Below the pieces are notes generated by a model. The model ran no database searches, was not told where the DNA came from, and worked only from the letters and a program-made list of their open reading frames with translations. From a virus: a stretch of DNA of 64,000 nucleotides. The stretch's first letter is position 1, and every line of letters starts with the position of its first letter. Both the position numbers and the translations under genes were made by a program. Where the stretch lies: positions 47,874 to 111,873 of IMG/VR virus record IMGVR_UViG_3300031920_000103. One strand, 5' to 3'. This document shows positions 41,738 to 50,312 of this stretch, one piece after another.

Positions 41738-43255
41738 TCAGTTTGCTGAAAACTCGGGACGTTCGGGCACGCGTACTGCACTACCGCCAATCGAGAACCC
41801 GGTCAGCCCGCCCTCTTTGACCTCTCCCCAAAGGTCGTCGTCGAGTACGCGCACGGCCAAAAGCCACGTGCCTTTTTTGACGGCAATACCGCCCATCGCG
41901 AAATCTTCGGGCGCAAGATAGCTCTCCAAAATCTTGACCTGATCGTTCACAACTTTGTTGTGCATCAGTCCAATGTTCTGAAATTGCTCCATGAATCTAT
42001 GCGCGGACTGCCTGACCTCTTCCGCAGAATAGATATCGTCTTGCGCGTCGATCACCTCTGGCTCAAGCACGATGCCGAGAACAAAGCGCTCCTCGACTTC
42101 GCCGGCAGCGGGCATGATTGTTTTTGTGATCGCGTGCTCGACGACCTCCGGATCATGCGCGGGCTCTGCCGCCACCTCTGCCGCCACCTCTGCCGCCACC
42201 TCTGCCGCCACCTTGTCAACTATGGCCAAAAAAGAAACGTTCTTAGCCTTGGCTACTGCGCCAGAATAGACCCAAATAATTTCCTCGTCGCCGTCGATCA
42301 GAAACGGCGTGCTTACTTTGGCGAGAGCTTGTGCGCTCTCGGGTGTGTTGCGTACGCCTAAGAGAAAATCGTTTGCAACCTTTGCAACCGCGTCGACTAG
42401 ATCGGCAACGTCTGCATTTTCGCGCGAGTCAGTCACTACGATCGCAACGTCCTTTTCGATGTCGTCTGCGCAGTCTGCGATCGTGTCGCTCCACGTGTCG
42501 TCGCCGTCAGGTGGTGAAACGATCGCAAAGTCTTTTGTGTCGCCAAGCACTATGTCGATGCGCTTGCGTACTTTTGGTCGCGGCTTTGCGTCGACCTCTG
42601 CGCACTCTGCGGGCGGATCGTACAGATATGTTTTTGTAACGACCCGGCATAGGTCGCCGTTGACTAGCCGGATATTGTCCTCGGTGAAAAACTTAGACGT
42701 GAGCAAAGCTGCGTGCGACTTTGCGATTTCGTCTCCCTCTTTTTCCCAGTACCGATGATCCTTGCTAATTACACGCGCGAGAGATTCGGGCAGCATCGAT
42801 TCGCCCTCGACCAAGCTAGCCTCGAAACCGGGTTGCAGGATCGCCGGTAGTAAACTTTTGGTCAGCGTAACGTCGCAAATTTCACCAACGCGCTCGATCC
42901 GTAGGATGCCCGCTAGCTTGTCGCCCTTTACGAAAAACTCTCGGTACGCTTGCGCGTCGGTCTCGTACAGTACGCCGGTCTCGATCGTCATAGAAGCGGC
43001 GACCGCCGCTTTGATCTTCTTGATGTCGCGATCTACTCGCTTGGCTAGAACGCCCTGACGCAACGAGTGCGAACAACGATCGCCGTCAGCGTTGAAAGTC
43101 TCGACCGCCTTTGCGACTCCGATCGACTCGGTGCCGTCACGCGAAAGCGACAAATCCCAGACATCGAGAGAGTCGTGGGATTCGATAACTAGCGACGCCG
43201 TGCGGGCAGCGTCATCGGCCATGACAAGCGCGGCCTTTTTTGGTTCGGTTGGCAT
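41738..43255 (-). CDS. Prohead protease-like protein (XkdF domain at C-terminus)
   Basis: 505 residues. Residues about 385-505 are the XkdF domain (ERFVLGIVLEPEVIDAQDD, YSAEEVRQSAHRFMEQFQ, IGLMHNKVVNDQVKILESY, KKGTWLLAVRVLDD, GGLTGFSIGGSAV), a putative phage serine protease/scaffold module with the conserved H and S. The N-terminal 340 residues are of unknown origin, and a repeat VAAEVAAEVAAEVAAE links the parts. It likely processes or shapes the prohead. Confidence 0.85.
   Translation of the reverse strand: MPTEPKKAALVMADDAARTASLVIESHDSLDVWDLSLSRDGTESIGVAKAVETFNADGDRCSHSLRQGVLAKRVDRDIKKIKAAVAASMTIETGVLYETDAQAYREFFVKGDKLAGILRIERVGEICDVTLTKSLLPAILQPGFEASLVEGESMLPESLARVISKDHRYWEKEGDEIAKSHAALLTSKFFTEDNIRLVNGDLCRVVTKTYLYDPPAECAEVDAKPRPKVRKRIDIVLGDTKDFAIVSPPDGDDTWSDTIADCADDIEKDVAIVVTDSRENADVADLVDAVAKVANDFLLGVRNTPESAQALAKVSTPFLIDGDEEIIWVYSGAVAKAKNVSFLAIVDKVAAEVAAEVAAEVAAEPAHDPEVVEHAITKTIMPAAGEVEERFVLGIVLEPEVIDAQDDIYSAEEVRQSAHRFMEQFQNIGLMHNKVVNDQVKILESYLAPEDFAMGGIAVKKGTWLLAVRVLDDDLWGEVKEGGLTGFSIGGSAVRVPERPEFSAN
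42165..42212. repeat. Four perfect 12-base tandem repeats
   Basis: TCTGCCGCCACC four times in a row (plus strand), encoding four VAAE-type units of a helical linker in the XkdF-domain protein. Copy number can vary in frame. Confidence 0.95.
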
Positions 43256-43285
43256 GGTGTCCCGTCGTTAAAGTCGAACGGAAAA

Positions 43286-43309
43286 GCGGCCACCCGCATG
43301 GATGGTCGC
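43286..43309 (-). terminator. Hairpin terminator between scaffold-like and XkdF genes
   Basis: On the minus strand GCGACCATCC pairs with GGGTGGCCGC (one A-C mismatch, one G-U), 4-base loop, followed by TTTTCC. It lies 9 bases after the 262-residue protein gene. Confidence 0.7.
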
Positions 43310-43317
43310 GATCCGGC

Positions 43318-44106
43318 TTACTCGGCTGCGGCTTCGGCGGCGGGCTCTTTTGGAGAGTCAAAGCCCCACTCGGGCGCGTCGGGCGCGTCGTCGGCGTCAA
43401 CCGATTTCGCCATATCGAGCGGCCAAACGTCGGAGTCGGCAGACTTGGCAACGGTGTCTTTGTCGTCGTCGTCAGCCTTATCCACTGCGCTAGCGTCTGG
43501 TACTGCGTCGTCAGCGGGTGCTGCGCCAGTCTCGCCTGTCGGGGCGTCGTCAGCGGGTGCGGCGTCGTCAGCGGGTGCGGCGTCTGCGGCCGGTGCTGCG
43601 TCGTCAGCGGGTGCTGCGTCTGCGGCCGGTGCTGTGTCGTCATCCTCGCCGCCATCAGCTACCGGTGCTGACTTTGTGACAAGCGGCAACGGCAACGAAA
43701 AGCTGCGTGCTGCGTTGTCACCCTTGAAAAGAATTTGCGCAACGTCGAGCGCGGTGCGGAGTGAGTCAAGCGCGTTGCCCTCGATCCCGTCTTCTGCGGC
43801 CTTGGCAATTTCGCCGGCGGCGTACGTCTCGAATTCGGCTTTGTTCATGGTGCGGTAATCCGCAACATGATCGCCGCTTGCGACAAGCAAAAGCGCGGAT
43901 GCGCTCTTGAGAAGATCGCGCACGTCGTCAACGCTCTTGCCGTCTTGCAGTCCGCAAAAAGCGTCCCACATTCTTTGGCCGGCAACGTCGACTAGCAACG
44001 GTGCGGAATCGGATTTCTCGGTCCCTACAACTGCGGCCAGAGCTTGCGCAACGGGGCTATCACTGTCGAGGGTACGGAGAGCTTCTGAGATTGTGTTTAG
44101 GCTCAT
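43318..44106 (-). CDS. Scaffold-like acidic protein with Ala/Pro/Asp repeat region
   Basis: 262 residues. Residues 1-145 are helical with no named motif (TRGISEALRTLDS-type start, SVDDVRDLLKSASALLLVAS). Residues 150-205 are low-complexity PADDAAPAADAAPADDAAP repeats. DVWPLDMAKSVD near the end matches the WP-x-DM-x-K motif of the scaffold-like protein at 40415-41650. It may be a second scaffold or internal head protein. A hairpin terminator follows. Confidence 0.8.
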   Translation of the reverse strand: MSLNTISEALRTLDSDSPVAQALAAVVGTEKSDSAPLLVDVAGQRMWDAFCGLQDGKSVDDVRDLLKSASALLLVASGDHVADYRTMNKAEFETYAAGEIAKAAEDGIEGNALDSLRTALDVAQILFKGDNAARSFSLPLPLVTKSAPVADGGEDDDTAPAADAAPADDAAPAADAAPADDAAPADDAPTGETGAAPADDAVPDASAVDKADDDDKDTVAKSADSDVWPLDMAKSVDADDAPDAPEWGFDSPKEPAAEAAAE

Positions 44107-44109
44107 GAC

Positions 44110-44712
44110 TTATTCTTTCGTGGCTTTCAAGGATGCGACTACTTCGCGGGCCTTGGCGACCGTTTCCTCGGTATCAAAGTGCAGCGAATTGGTTGCGGGT
44201 AAGTTGGGCGGGGTATCCATGAATCTGGTACTCCACCCGGATTGGTCGGTGATAACCGGCCCGACTTCGGGCGGTAAACTTTTTGACATATCGGCAAGCG
44301 ACGTGTGGTGCCAATGCGTGCCGTCGATCTGCGTCTCAAGCATAACGCCGTCAGCAACAACGATATGCGAGTGCACACCCTCGTACCGATTGTCGCCGGG
44401 CGGGTGCCTGTGCACACCGTCTTCGCGAGTCTCGACAATGGTGCCGTCTGGCAAACGCAAAACGTGTGTGTGCATTCCATCGGTAGGAAGCACGCCCGGT
44501 GCGTTGTCGTCGTAATGTTGGTACGCGTGCAAGTGGCTACCACCAACCTCTGTCGCGACAACTGTGCCGTCTGCGAGTCGGATCAGATGCGAGTGCAATC
44601 CGTGATCGCCCTCGCCTTCTGCGCCCTCGAAATTATCTTTCGCAACGTCAGCGCCTTTAGCCGCGCCGCGCCTTTTCGAGATGTCGTACCGATTGCCCCA
44701 AGTCATGATCAT
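44110..44712 (-). CDS. Head-operon protein with three paired HxH repeats
   Basis: 200 residues from ATG 44710-44712 (starts at 44706 and 44742 are also possible). Residues 36-136 hold three copies of a 33-40 residue unit, each opening with G(L/M/V)H(S/T)H and closing with G(S/V/T)HxH; the pairs are H40/H42 with H60/H62, H81/H83 with H101/H103 and H114/H116 with H133/H135. Between them is a DGT.(V/I).ET hairpin. The regular histidines look like metal sites. The protein is coupled to the scaffold-like gene. Family and role unknown. Confidence 0.8.
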   Translation of the reverse strand: MIMTWGNRYDISKRRGAAKGADVAKDNFEGAEGEGDHGLHSHLIRLADGTVVATEVGGSHLHAYQHYDDNAPGVLPTDGMHTHVLRLPDGTIVETREDGVHRHPPGDNRYEGVHSHIVVADGVMLETQIDGTHWHHTSLADMSKSLPPEVGPVITDQSGWSTRFMDTPPNLPATNSLHFDTEETVAKAREVVASLKATKE

Positions 44713-44815
44713 AGAAATAACACGTCGCGTTTGAAATATCACGCGGTTTGCGTTTCTGATGTTGCCAAGGATAACTCCACAAGTAGATGGGGAGTCAATG
44801 CCCGAAACGCAAAGT

Positions 44816-45124
44816 CTAGTGCCCGTCAGTCGTCTGCCACGTCATGCGCTTGTCGGGCTCCCACGAAACTCCGTCGAGTTCGTAGCGCAAATACTCGGCT
44901 AAGTGATCGATAATTCTCTCGATACCCCAACTCAGGTCGCCGCGCAGTTGCTTAAAAAGACGCTCACAGATCTGAAATCTGCGCTTTACCTCGTCGGTCG
45001 TCATGGTGCTCCCGTCGATCGCAAAGCTCGTCGTGATCGCCATCTCGAAACCTAGCGTCACCTTGCCAACGTTGGCGGGGCTGCCAACCAACTCTTTGAA
45101 TGATCCCGTAAATTCCATCGCCAT
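44816..45124 (-). CDS. Hypothetical head-region protein
   Basis: 102 residues: a beta start (EFTGSFKELVGSPANVGKVT) and a helical second half (EVKRRFQICERLFKQLRGDL, WGIERIIDHLAEYLRYELDG). Located between the HNH gene and the His-repeat gene. No family recognised. Confidence 0.75.
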   Translation of the reverse strand: MAMEFTGSFKELVGSPANVGKVTLGFEMAITTSFAIDGSTMTTDEVKRRFQICERLFKQLRGDLSWGIERIIDHLAEYLRYELDGVSWEPDKRMTWQTTDGH

Positions 45125-45162
45125 AGCGGCACTCTAAGGCGGGTGCGGGTTTGTGGCAAGAC

Positions 45163-45810
45163 TTAGACAACCGGGACAACCGCTTGTTGTGCCCGGTGCG
45201 CGGTGTCCTCATCCGGGTACCGGCCTATGTAGACCTTCTTGCCGTCTTTGCGGCCCCACGCCTCCCAAGCGCCATTCTTGAAACGCACGCCGGGGTACTT
45301 GTTGCGCTTGGGTTTGATCTTTGCCTCTGCGACTTCCGCGTAGTTGTTGCGCCGCTTGGGAAAGTTGAGCGGTGCTGTTGGGTGGTGCTTGCACACGTAC
45401 TCGTCGCGGGCAAGCGCGGCGAGTCGGTCGGTAGGCCACGAGCCTAGGTGCACTTGCTTATTGCCGTAGTTGACGTACGCGCTGAAGTTCCCCCCGTCGA
45501 TCATACGCACGCCGCGAAAACCGAGTGCAGCCTTTGTCGGTTTGGTTTGGTTGTGCGGGTTTTCGGATGCGGTAACGATCCGAAGATTCGAGCGGCGGTT
45601 GTCGAGCTTGTCGCCGTTGATATGGTCGACGTGCTTTGTTGCGGGTGAGCCCATGATCCAGCGGTGCAGATAGACTCGGTGCCCGCCTATGTCTGCCGCC
45701 GCGTACCCGTTCTGTGTGTTCCAGCGCTTCTCCAAGAGCAACAGGGAGCTGAACACGTCTGCGTCTACGAGGGTGAACCCGCGATTTAGCGGCCATTTGT
45801 TTAGTGCCAT
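45163..45810 (-). CDS. HNH homing endonuclease with two AP2 DNA-binding domains
   Basis: 215 residues. HNH core at about 57-81: TKHVDHINGDKLDNRRSNLR (D62, H63, N71). Two AP2-type domains follow: LGFRGVRMIDGGNFSAYV to GSWPTDRLAALARDEYV, and KYPGVRFKNGAWEAWGRKDG to IGRYPDEDTAHRAQQAV. This layout is that of free-standing phage homing endonucleases. It sits between MuF and other head genes and is probably a mobile insertion. It is on the same strand as its neighbours. Confidence 0.92.
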   Translation of the reverse strand: MALNKWPLNRGFTLVDADVFSSLLLLEKRWNTQNGYAAADIGGHRVYLHRWIMGSPATKHVDHINGDKLDNRRSNLRIVTASENPHNQTKPTKAALGFRGVRMIDGGNFSAYVNYGNKQVHLGSWPTDRLAALARDEYVCKHHPTAPLNFPKRRNNYAEVAEAKIKPKRNKYPGVRFKNGAWEAWGRKDGKKVYIGRYPDEDTAHRAQQAVVPVV

Positions 45811-45859
45811 GCCGTAGCGCTAGCACGTGCGCAACACACGGTCAAGGTGCGAATACGCA

Positions 45860-46945
45860 CTAAACTACGGGTACAATGGTTGAGCGGCACATTCCGTGAA
45901 GTGGGGGCATTTGGATCCCGGCCGCCTCAAGTTGTGAATTGTTCAGCCCTTTCGAGTAATCGCCAACCCGATCTTTTCCGCCTAGGCCCGGTTTGTCTAT
46001 CTGCGCGACGCGTTGCTTGTCGCCTTTGTCGTCGCGGTAAACGATCACCTTGTTGCCGTCGTCGTCGGTGGAATCCCAAGACCACGGGGCCTCGGTCTTT
46101 ACTTCTTTGGGCTCGGGTAGCGCATCGAGTTGGTCGTATTTGTTGAGCCCGGATTTTGTCGTGAACTCGCGCCCGTGCATGTAGCGGCAAATCTCGGTTG
46201 TGCGCTCATCAAGCACAGCGTCGAAAGTGTAGGTCTCGATCCCCGCCTCATCGTACGAGGCTAGCTGACCGTAAACTCGCGATCGGTTGGTGTGCGCAGC
46301 GGCAACAACCGTCCAATAACTTTTGTTCCGCCTTATCGCGCCGCCGCCAATTTCCCGTCTAAGATTTTTTCCGATGTCGTCGCGGCTGAGTCCGTTGTTT
46401 AGCCCATCGCCAACAATGCGCCGCGCCTTGACAGAGTAGGCGTCAATGCGCCGCCCGTATTCGTCGGTGACAAAGTTTGTTTGCGACGTAACAAGTTTGT
46501 CGACGATCGCTGCGTCGCGTTCGTTGAACGCCAACCCGATGTCTAGCACGAGCCGCCGCGAGGTTGAAACCTTAGCGCCGTTTACTACTTTCTCGCCGGT
46601 GGCTTGCAGCGTCGTCGATATCTTTGGGAGCGTCTGCGCGGCAATCGGTGCGAGCGATTCACTCGACGCTAGGATCACCTCATCCATTTGCGCGACCGTC
46701 ATGTTTGGCCAATCAACGTCGAGTGCGTCTAGTGCCTCGCGCAATGCCTTTGCCTCGACACCCGCGTTTGTGCGGCGCATCGAGTTAGATAGCGTTGTGA
46801 CGATCTGTTTGTAGTCGTCTGGATCGAGAGGGTCGAGTGCTTTGGCTAGGTGCACGCTGTAGTAGTTTTCGATCAGATCGTCGGCTGCGTCTGCGGCCTC
46901 GCGCAGCAATCCAAGATCTTCGAGCACTGCGTCAGTAGTGCACAC
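45860..46945 (-). CDS. Minor head protein (SPP1 gp7/MuF family)
   Basis: 361 residues, GTG start. Residues about 165-350 fit MuF: RIVGDGLNNGLSRDDIGKNL, AAHTNRSRVYGQLASYDEAG, YTFDAVLDERTTEICRYMHG and the closing PPLHGMCRSTIVPVV. The N-terminal half is helical. It follows the portal gene and is expected to be a minor head protein near the portal, sometimes ejected with DNA. Confidence 0.9.
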   Translation of the reverse strand: MCTTDAVLEDLGLLREAADAADDLIENYYSVHLAKALDPLDPDDYKQIVTTLSNSMRRTNAGVEAKALREALDALDVDWPNMTVAQMDEVILASSESLAPIAAQTLPKISTTLQATGEKVVNGAKVSTSRRLVLDIGLAFNERDAAIVDKLVTSQTNFVTDEYGRRIDAYSVKARRIVGDGLNNGLSRDDIGKNLRREIGGGAIRRNKSYWTVVAAAHTNRSRVYGQLASYDEAGIETYTFDAVLDERTTEICRYMHGREFTTKSGLNKYDQLDALPEPKEVKTEAPWSWDSTDDDGNKVIVYRDDKGDKQRVAQIDKPGLGGKDRVGDYSKGLNNSQLEAAGIQMPPLHGMCRSTIVPVV

Positions 46946-46946
46946 G

Positions 46947-48908
46947 TTAGCCCTCGTTTGCGTCGTCGTCTACGTCTGCCTTTGTTGCCATGAATTCGTC
47001 GCTAGCCATTTGCAACTCGGCCTCGTGTATCGTGTTGCGGAACTGGATCAATTTCTTGGCGCTATCAAACAACTCGTCTTTTTCGATCGGAGGTAGTCGA
47101 CGAAATTTGCGCGGCTGCTTTTTCTTTTTCTTGCCGCCCGCTTTGAGGTCGTCTGTCGAGGTGTCGGCCGCCTCTTTGCCGTCGCTCGCGCCGCCCGTTG
47201 CCTTCGGCGCTTTTGGGTCTTTGGTGTCGCGCTCTGCGGGCGGTGTGTTCGGTTCCGCGCGCGTTGCGGGATCGAAAGCCTCCTCGGGAATGAACCCGGA
47301 AGCGGTCATCACTAGCGGCTGATTTGCCCAGAACTCGTCGATCTGCGGAAACGGTTTGTTGAAAACGTCTTCGGCAAGGTTGCGCGCCTCGCCCGGCAGG
47401 ATGATGCCATCGCGTACCATGCCGCGAATCATCTCAGACAGCCTTGCGGGGTCTTTCGAGATCGGGCCTAGGCTCGTGAACTTCCAAAAGCGTATACCAA
47501 GATCGGTCAGAATCTTGCGATTCATCGTCCAATCAAACTCCTCTCGCTCGGGCTGGAAAACCTGCATCTCGGCAAAAAGTAGTGCGGCCTCTGCGGTCGA
47601 TCTATTGAAATCGCGAATGTCACCGCGAAGCATACGAGGCAAACGAAACGACTGCCCAACCTTGTCGATGTTGCGCTCATCATAATTCTGAAATAGCGCG
47701 TCGCTTTGTTGTGCTTGCGTTAGCGGCTTGATCTCGATCTTCACTTGTCCGGAGTTTGGCGTTGCGTTGCTATCCGCCTCAATAAACAAAATCTTGTGAA
47801 AGTTTTTCTTTCCCTTGATCTCGTTGTCTACAAAATCTTGGATGCGCGTTACAGCCTCGTCGGTCATGCGCCCGCCAGATACGAGAACGGCAAGAGGCGG
47901 CACGCTCTTGTTCTCGAAATACATAAAGTTGACCTCTTCGGCCTGACGGTTTCCGAGCACTGCGAGCAACGCGCCGATCCAACGTGGCACGCCGTACGAC
48001 GATCGCGGTGAATGTATTTTGAAGTGCAACATCTCGGTTGCGGGGCCGGTAAGCCCGAGACCGTCCGGATCCTCTGCGGCCTTCAGCGCGTCTTCGTCTA
48101 CGAACGTCTCGCCGGTTCTGCGAGACATAACGCGTTCGTCGCCTAGCTCTTTGAAGTACACTTTTCCGCTAGTGTTGCCGGCGATGATCTGCACGTACCT
48201 ACGAAACTGTTTTGGGCGCTCGACGACATCAAGCGAAAGCTCTGATACACGCACGCGCTCTTGCACAACAACGCAATCTTTTTTGCGCTGCGGCATTAGC
48301 CGCATTGTGTGCGACGGCACGAAAGTAAACTGCGCGATCTTGCCGCCTTTGTTGCGCACGATTTCCCAGTAGCTATTTCCCGTTACCTCGATGTCTTGCC
48401 GGGTCTTGCGTCGGTGCGTGATAAAGCTGGAATCAGCGCAGCAAAAATCAAAGAACGCGTTTACGCGCGCTTTCTCTTGGCGCATCTCGCGCACAAGTTT
48501 TTCTTTCGCGGCCTCGACTTCTTTGTCAGTCGGCATGGTCGCTTTGTCACTACCTTGCGCTACGCGGTCGACGAAAATTGCGTTTGCGATCCGCTCGTCA
48601 GCGTCCTCTGCCATCGGGTCGATAACAGGCTCTAGCTTGTAGCCAAAGCCGTCGATGTTCGTTTGGTACGCGTCGATGTTTTGGCGTAGCGCGTTCGAGT
48701 GCTCAAGCAACATGCACAGCGTCTCGGGACTGTGCGGCGGTACTAGCGCGCCGGCACTTTCAAAGCTCGCGTGCTTGTCTTCGTACGGCAGCGAATTGGT
48801 CGCCCCGCCTTTCGCAACTGCGGTTTTTTCGGATACGAAATGAACCTTTACGATCTCAGCCCGATCGTCTTCGGCCTTAACGACTGCTAGCTCATGCCCT
48901 TTATCCAC
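46947..48908 (-). CDS. Portal protein (PBSX/XkdE-like)
   Basis: 653 residues. Characteristic segments: NALRQNIDAYQTNIDGFGY, DIEVTGNSYWEIVRNKGGKI, MLHFKIHSPRSSYGVPRWIG, RQAEEVNFMYFENKSVPPLA and QSFRLPRMLRGDIRDFNRST. The C-terminal 100 residues are a charged tail with KKKKKQPRKFRR. It forms the dodecameric DNA gate. Gene order portal, MuF, protease, scaffold, capsid is normal for myophages. Confidence 0.93.
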   Translation of the reverse strand: MDKGHELAVVKAEDDRAEIVKVHFVSEKTAVAKGGATNSLPYEDKHASFESAGALVPPHSPETLCMLLEHSNALRQNIDAYQTNIDGFGYKLEPVIDPMAEDADERIANAIFVDRVAQGSDKATMPTDKEVEAAKEKLVREMRQEKARVNAFFDFCCADSSFITHRRKTRQDIEVTGNSYWEIVRNKGGKIAQFTFVPSHTMRLMPQRKKDCVVVQERVRVSELSLDVVERPKQFRRYVQIIAGNTSGKVYFKELGDERVMSRRTGETFVDEDALKAAEDPDGLGLTGPATEMLHFKIHSPRSSYGVPRWIGALLAVLGNRQAEEVNFMYFENKSVPPLAVLVSGGRMTDEAVTRIQDFVDNEIKGKKNFHKILFIEADSNATPNSGQVKIEIKPLTQAQQSDALFQNYDERNIDKVGQSFRLPRMLRGDIRDFNRSTAEAALLFAEMQVFQPEREEFDWTMNRKILTDLGIRFWKFTSLGPISKDPARLSEMIRGMVRDGIILPGEARNLAEDVFNKPFPQIDEFWANQPLVMTASGFIPEEAFDPATRAEPNTPPAERDTKDPKAPKATGGASDGKEAADTSTDDLKAGGKKKKKQPRKFRRLPPIEKDELFDSAKKLIQFRNTIHEAELQMASDEFMATKADVDDDANEG

Positions 48909-48951
48909 TGCTCGACTCTAGTTGTCTTGTCGTGGTTTGTCTAGGTTGGTC

Positions 48952-49257
48952 CTAGGCGGGGTCGTGCCCAAACAGGTTCGCGAACGGTGCGCCGCCCGCA
49001 ACGTTGGTAACAATGCGCATGAAACCAACAGCTTTGGGGAGTACGTTAGCGCCCGAATCTTCGGTGCTATAGAATTTCTCGACAGAGATGTTTGTGATCA
49101 GATTGATCCAATTTGTGCCGTCAAGAGAAACGTCGATCGAGTAGTTCCCGCCGTCAGGTTTGATATGGATCGACTTGAACGAGTAGCGATCGACCGGTAG
49201 CGCTGTGCCGACTGCGACTGCGCCGTTGATGTTGAAAGTTTCGTGGTTTGCTTGCAT
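48952..49257 (-). CDS. Small beta-rich virion protein
   Basis: 101 residues: FNINGAVAVGTALPVDRYS, KSIHIKPDGGNYSIDVSLDG, NWINLITNISVEKFYS, AVGFMRIVTNVAGG. This strand series is like minor capsid or appendage proteins with a discoidin-type look. It is placed directly before the portal gene in the late region. Not assigned. Confidence 0.8.
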   Translation of the reverse strand: MQANHETFNINGAVAVGTALPVDRYSFKSIHIKPDGGNYSIDVSLDGTNWINLITNISVEKFYSTEDSGANVLPKAVGFMRIVTNVAGGAPFANLFGHDPA

Positions 49258-49260
49258 CGT

Positions 49261-49524
49261 CTAGCCCTGCCTAACACCTAGGTTTGACGCCGCGATCGAT
49301 CGCTTGCGTCGTGTTGGTGCGAGCCCTTCGGTGTACACGAGGATCCGACCGTCTGTGCAAAACGAGACCGTGCGGACGCTGTAGCCTTTGGCCTCAACCG
49401 CCTTGCGCGCCGCCTTGCGCGTGTTGTCGTGGCCGATAGCCCTCACGTACAGATCCTCAAGCCTAGCCGTTGTGCCCTTGGCACGGTCGACTAGGAAAAG
49501 TGACACTGTGTGCTTGGTCGCCAT
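49261..49524 (-). CDS. Hypothetical basic protein, first gene of the late head operon
   Basis: 87 residues from ATG 49522-49524 (a longer frame to 49602 would extend into the control region). Strands HTVSLFLVDRAKGTTARLED and TVSFCTDGRILVYTEG flank a helix (NTRKAARKAVEAKGYSV); the end is basic. No known function. It heads the genes downstream of the 49.7 kb repeat region. Confidence 0.7.
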   Translation of the reverse strand: MATKHTVSLFLVDRAKGTTARLEDLYVRAIGHDNTRKAARKAVEAKGYSVRTVSFCTDGRILVYTEGLAPTRRKRSIAASNLGVRQG

Positions 49525-49770
49525 CGGCCACGACCCTAGCGCATTTCGCCGCGTAGGCCAAGCAACTGATCGAGTCGATGCGAAAGGTAGATCCCGCTTC
49601 ATCTCGATTTTTAGAAAAGAAATTTTCCGGTGGCGAACGCCGCCGTGTCTTTTTCTTTAGAAAAAGAACTTACTGTATAAGCTAAAAGGGGAACGTCTAT
49701 GTAGTCCACTTTGATTAACGCCCCTTATGTAGTCCACTTTGATTAAAATATTAGCAACCTTGGCCAGTTT
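49525..49770 (-). promoter_or_regulatory. Control region upstream of head operon, with 28-base-period repeats
   Basis: No gene is seen in these 246 bases. Two perfect 21-base direct copies start at 49698 and 49726 (minus-strand core AAAGTGGACTACATA), 28 bases apart. A small hairpin (49628-49645, CGGTGGCG with CGCCGCCG) and an AT-rich inverted repeat (49649-49666, TTTTTCT..AGAAAAA) lie downstream. There is no clean sigma70 pair, so a phage-specific promoter or activator site is a likely reading. It lies between the membrane-protein gene and the head operon. Confidence 0.6.
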
Positions 49771-50283
49771 CTACTGGTCTAATCGCGGCAAAGGCGCGCT
49801 CTTGGCCTCGCGCTGCACGGTGTCGTAATCTGGGAGTTTCGGCGATGTAAATGCTTTGCTAGCCGACTTGGTAGCCTTGTCTAGTCGCCTGTTTGCCTTG
49901 CTCGCCCGGATCGATGCTAGCCTCTTTTCGCGTTCCGCGCGCTCTGCTCGGGTGCGTGGTGAGTCGTCTTCGATCGCGTCCTCTACCCACTCCTCAAGCT
50001 CGACTACCCAACCCTCTAGATCGTCGATGCGCTGCAAATGGTTGTCTAGCTCGTTGTCGTACGAGTCGAAAGTTTCTTGTATGCTGTCGTACGCCGCGCG
50101 TGCGCGCGTATCGCTTAGCGCCGTAGACTCAGCCATTGCAACATCAGCAACTTTTGTCGCTTTGCTCGATGCGTCTTGGCCTGTCTCGCGTGCGTCGTAC
50201 CAACCGAGGATCGCGACAACTACCGCCGCCCATGGTATAGAATCTTTTGCAGCCTTGGCCGCTTTGCTTTTAGTCTCCCCCAA
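49771..50283 (-). CDS. Membrane-anchored coiled-coil protein
   Basis: 170 residues from the TTG at 50281-50283, which has GGGGGA seven bases upstream; a GTG at 50325 would overlap the divergent gene. Single TM near residues 19-31 (PWAAVVVAILGWY), then a long charged helical region (DNELDNHLQRIDDLEGWVVE, ERAEREKRLASIRASKANRR). It ends before the 49.7 kb control region. Function unknown. Confidence 0.72.
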   Translation of the reverse strand: MGETKSKAAKAAKDSIPWAAVVVAILGWYDARETGQDASSKATKVADVAMAESTALSDTRARAAYDSIQETFDSYDNELDNHLQRIDDLEGWVVELEEWVEDAIEDDSPRTRAERAEREKRLASIRASKANRRLDKATKSASKAFTSPKLPDYDTVQREAKSAPLPRLDQ

Positions 50284-50312
50284 AATCGTGTCCCCCAGGA
50301 TACTGTACCACC

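Noticed and set aside
45163-45880. HNH protein and MuF protein both end in VPVV, suggesting a duplicated target site
   Set aside because: Codons differ at most positions and the match is only four residues; coincidence is as likely.
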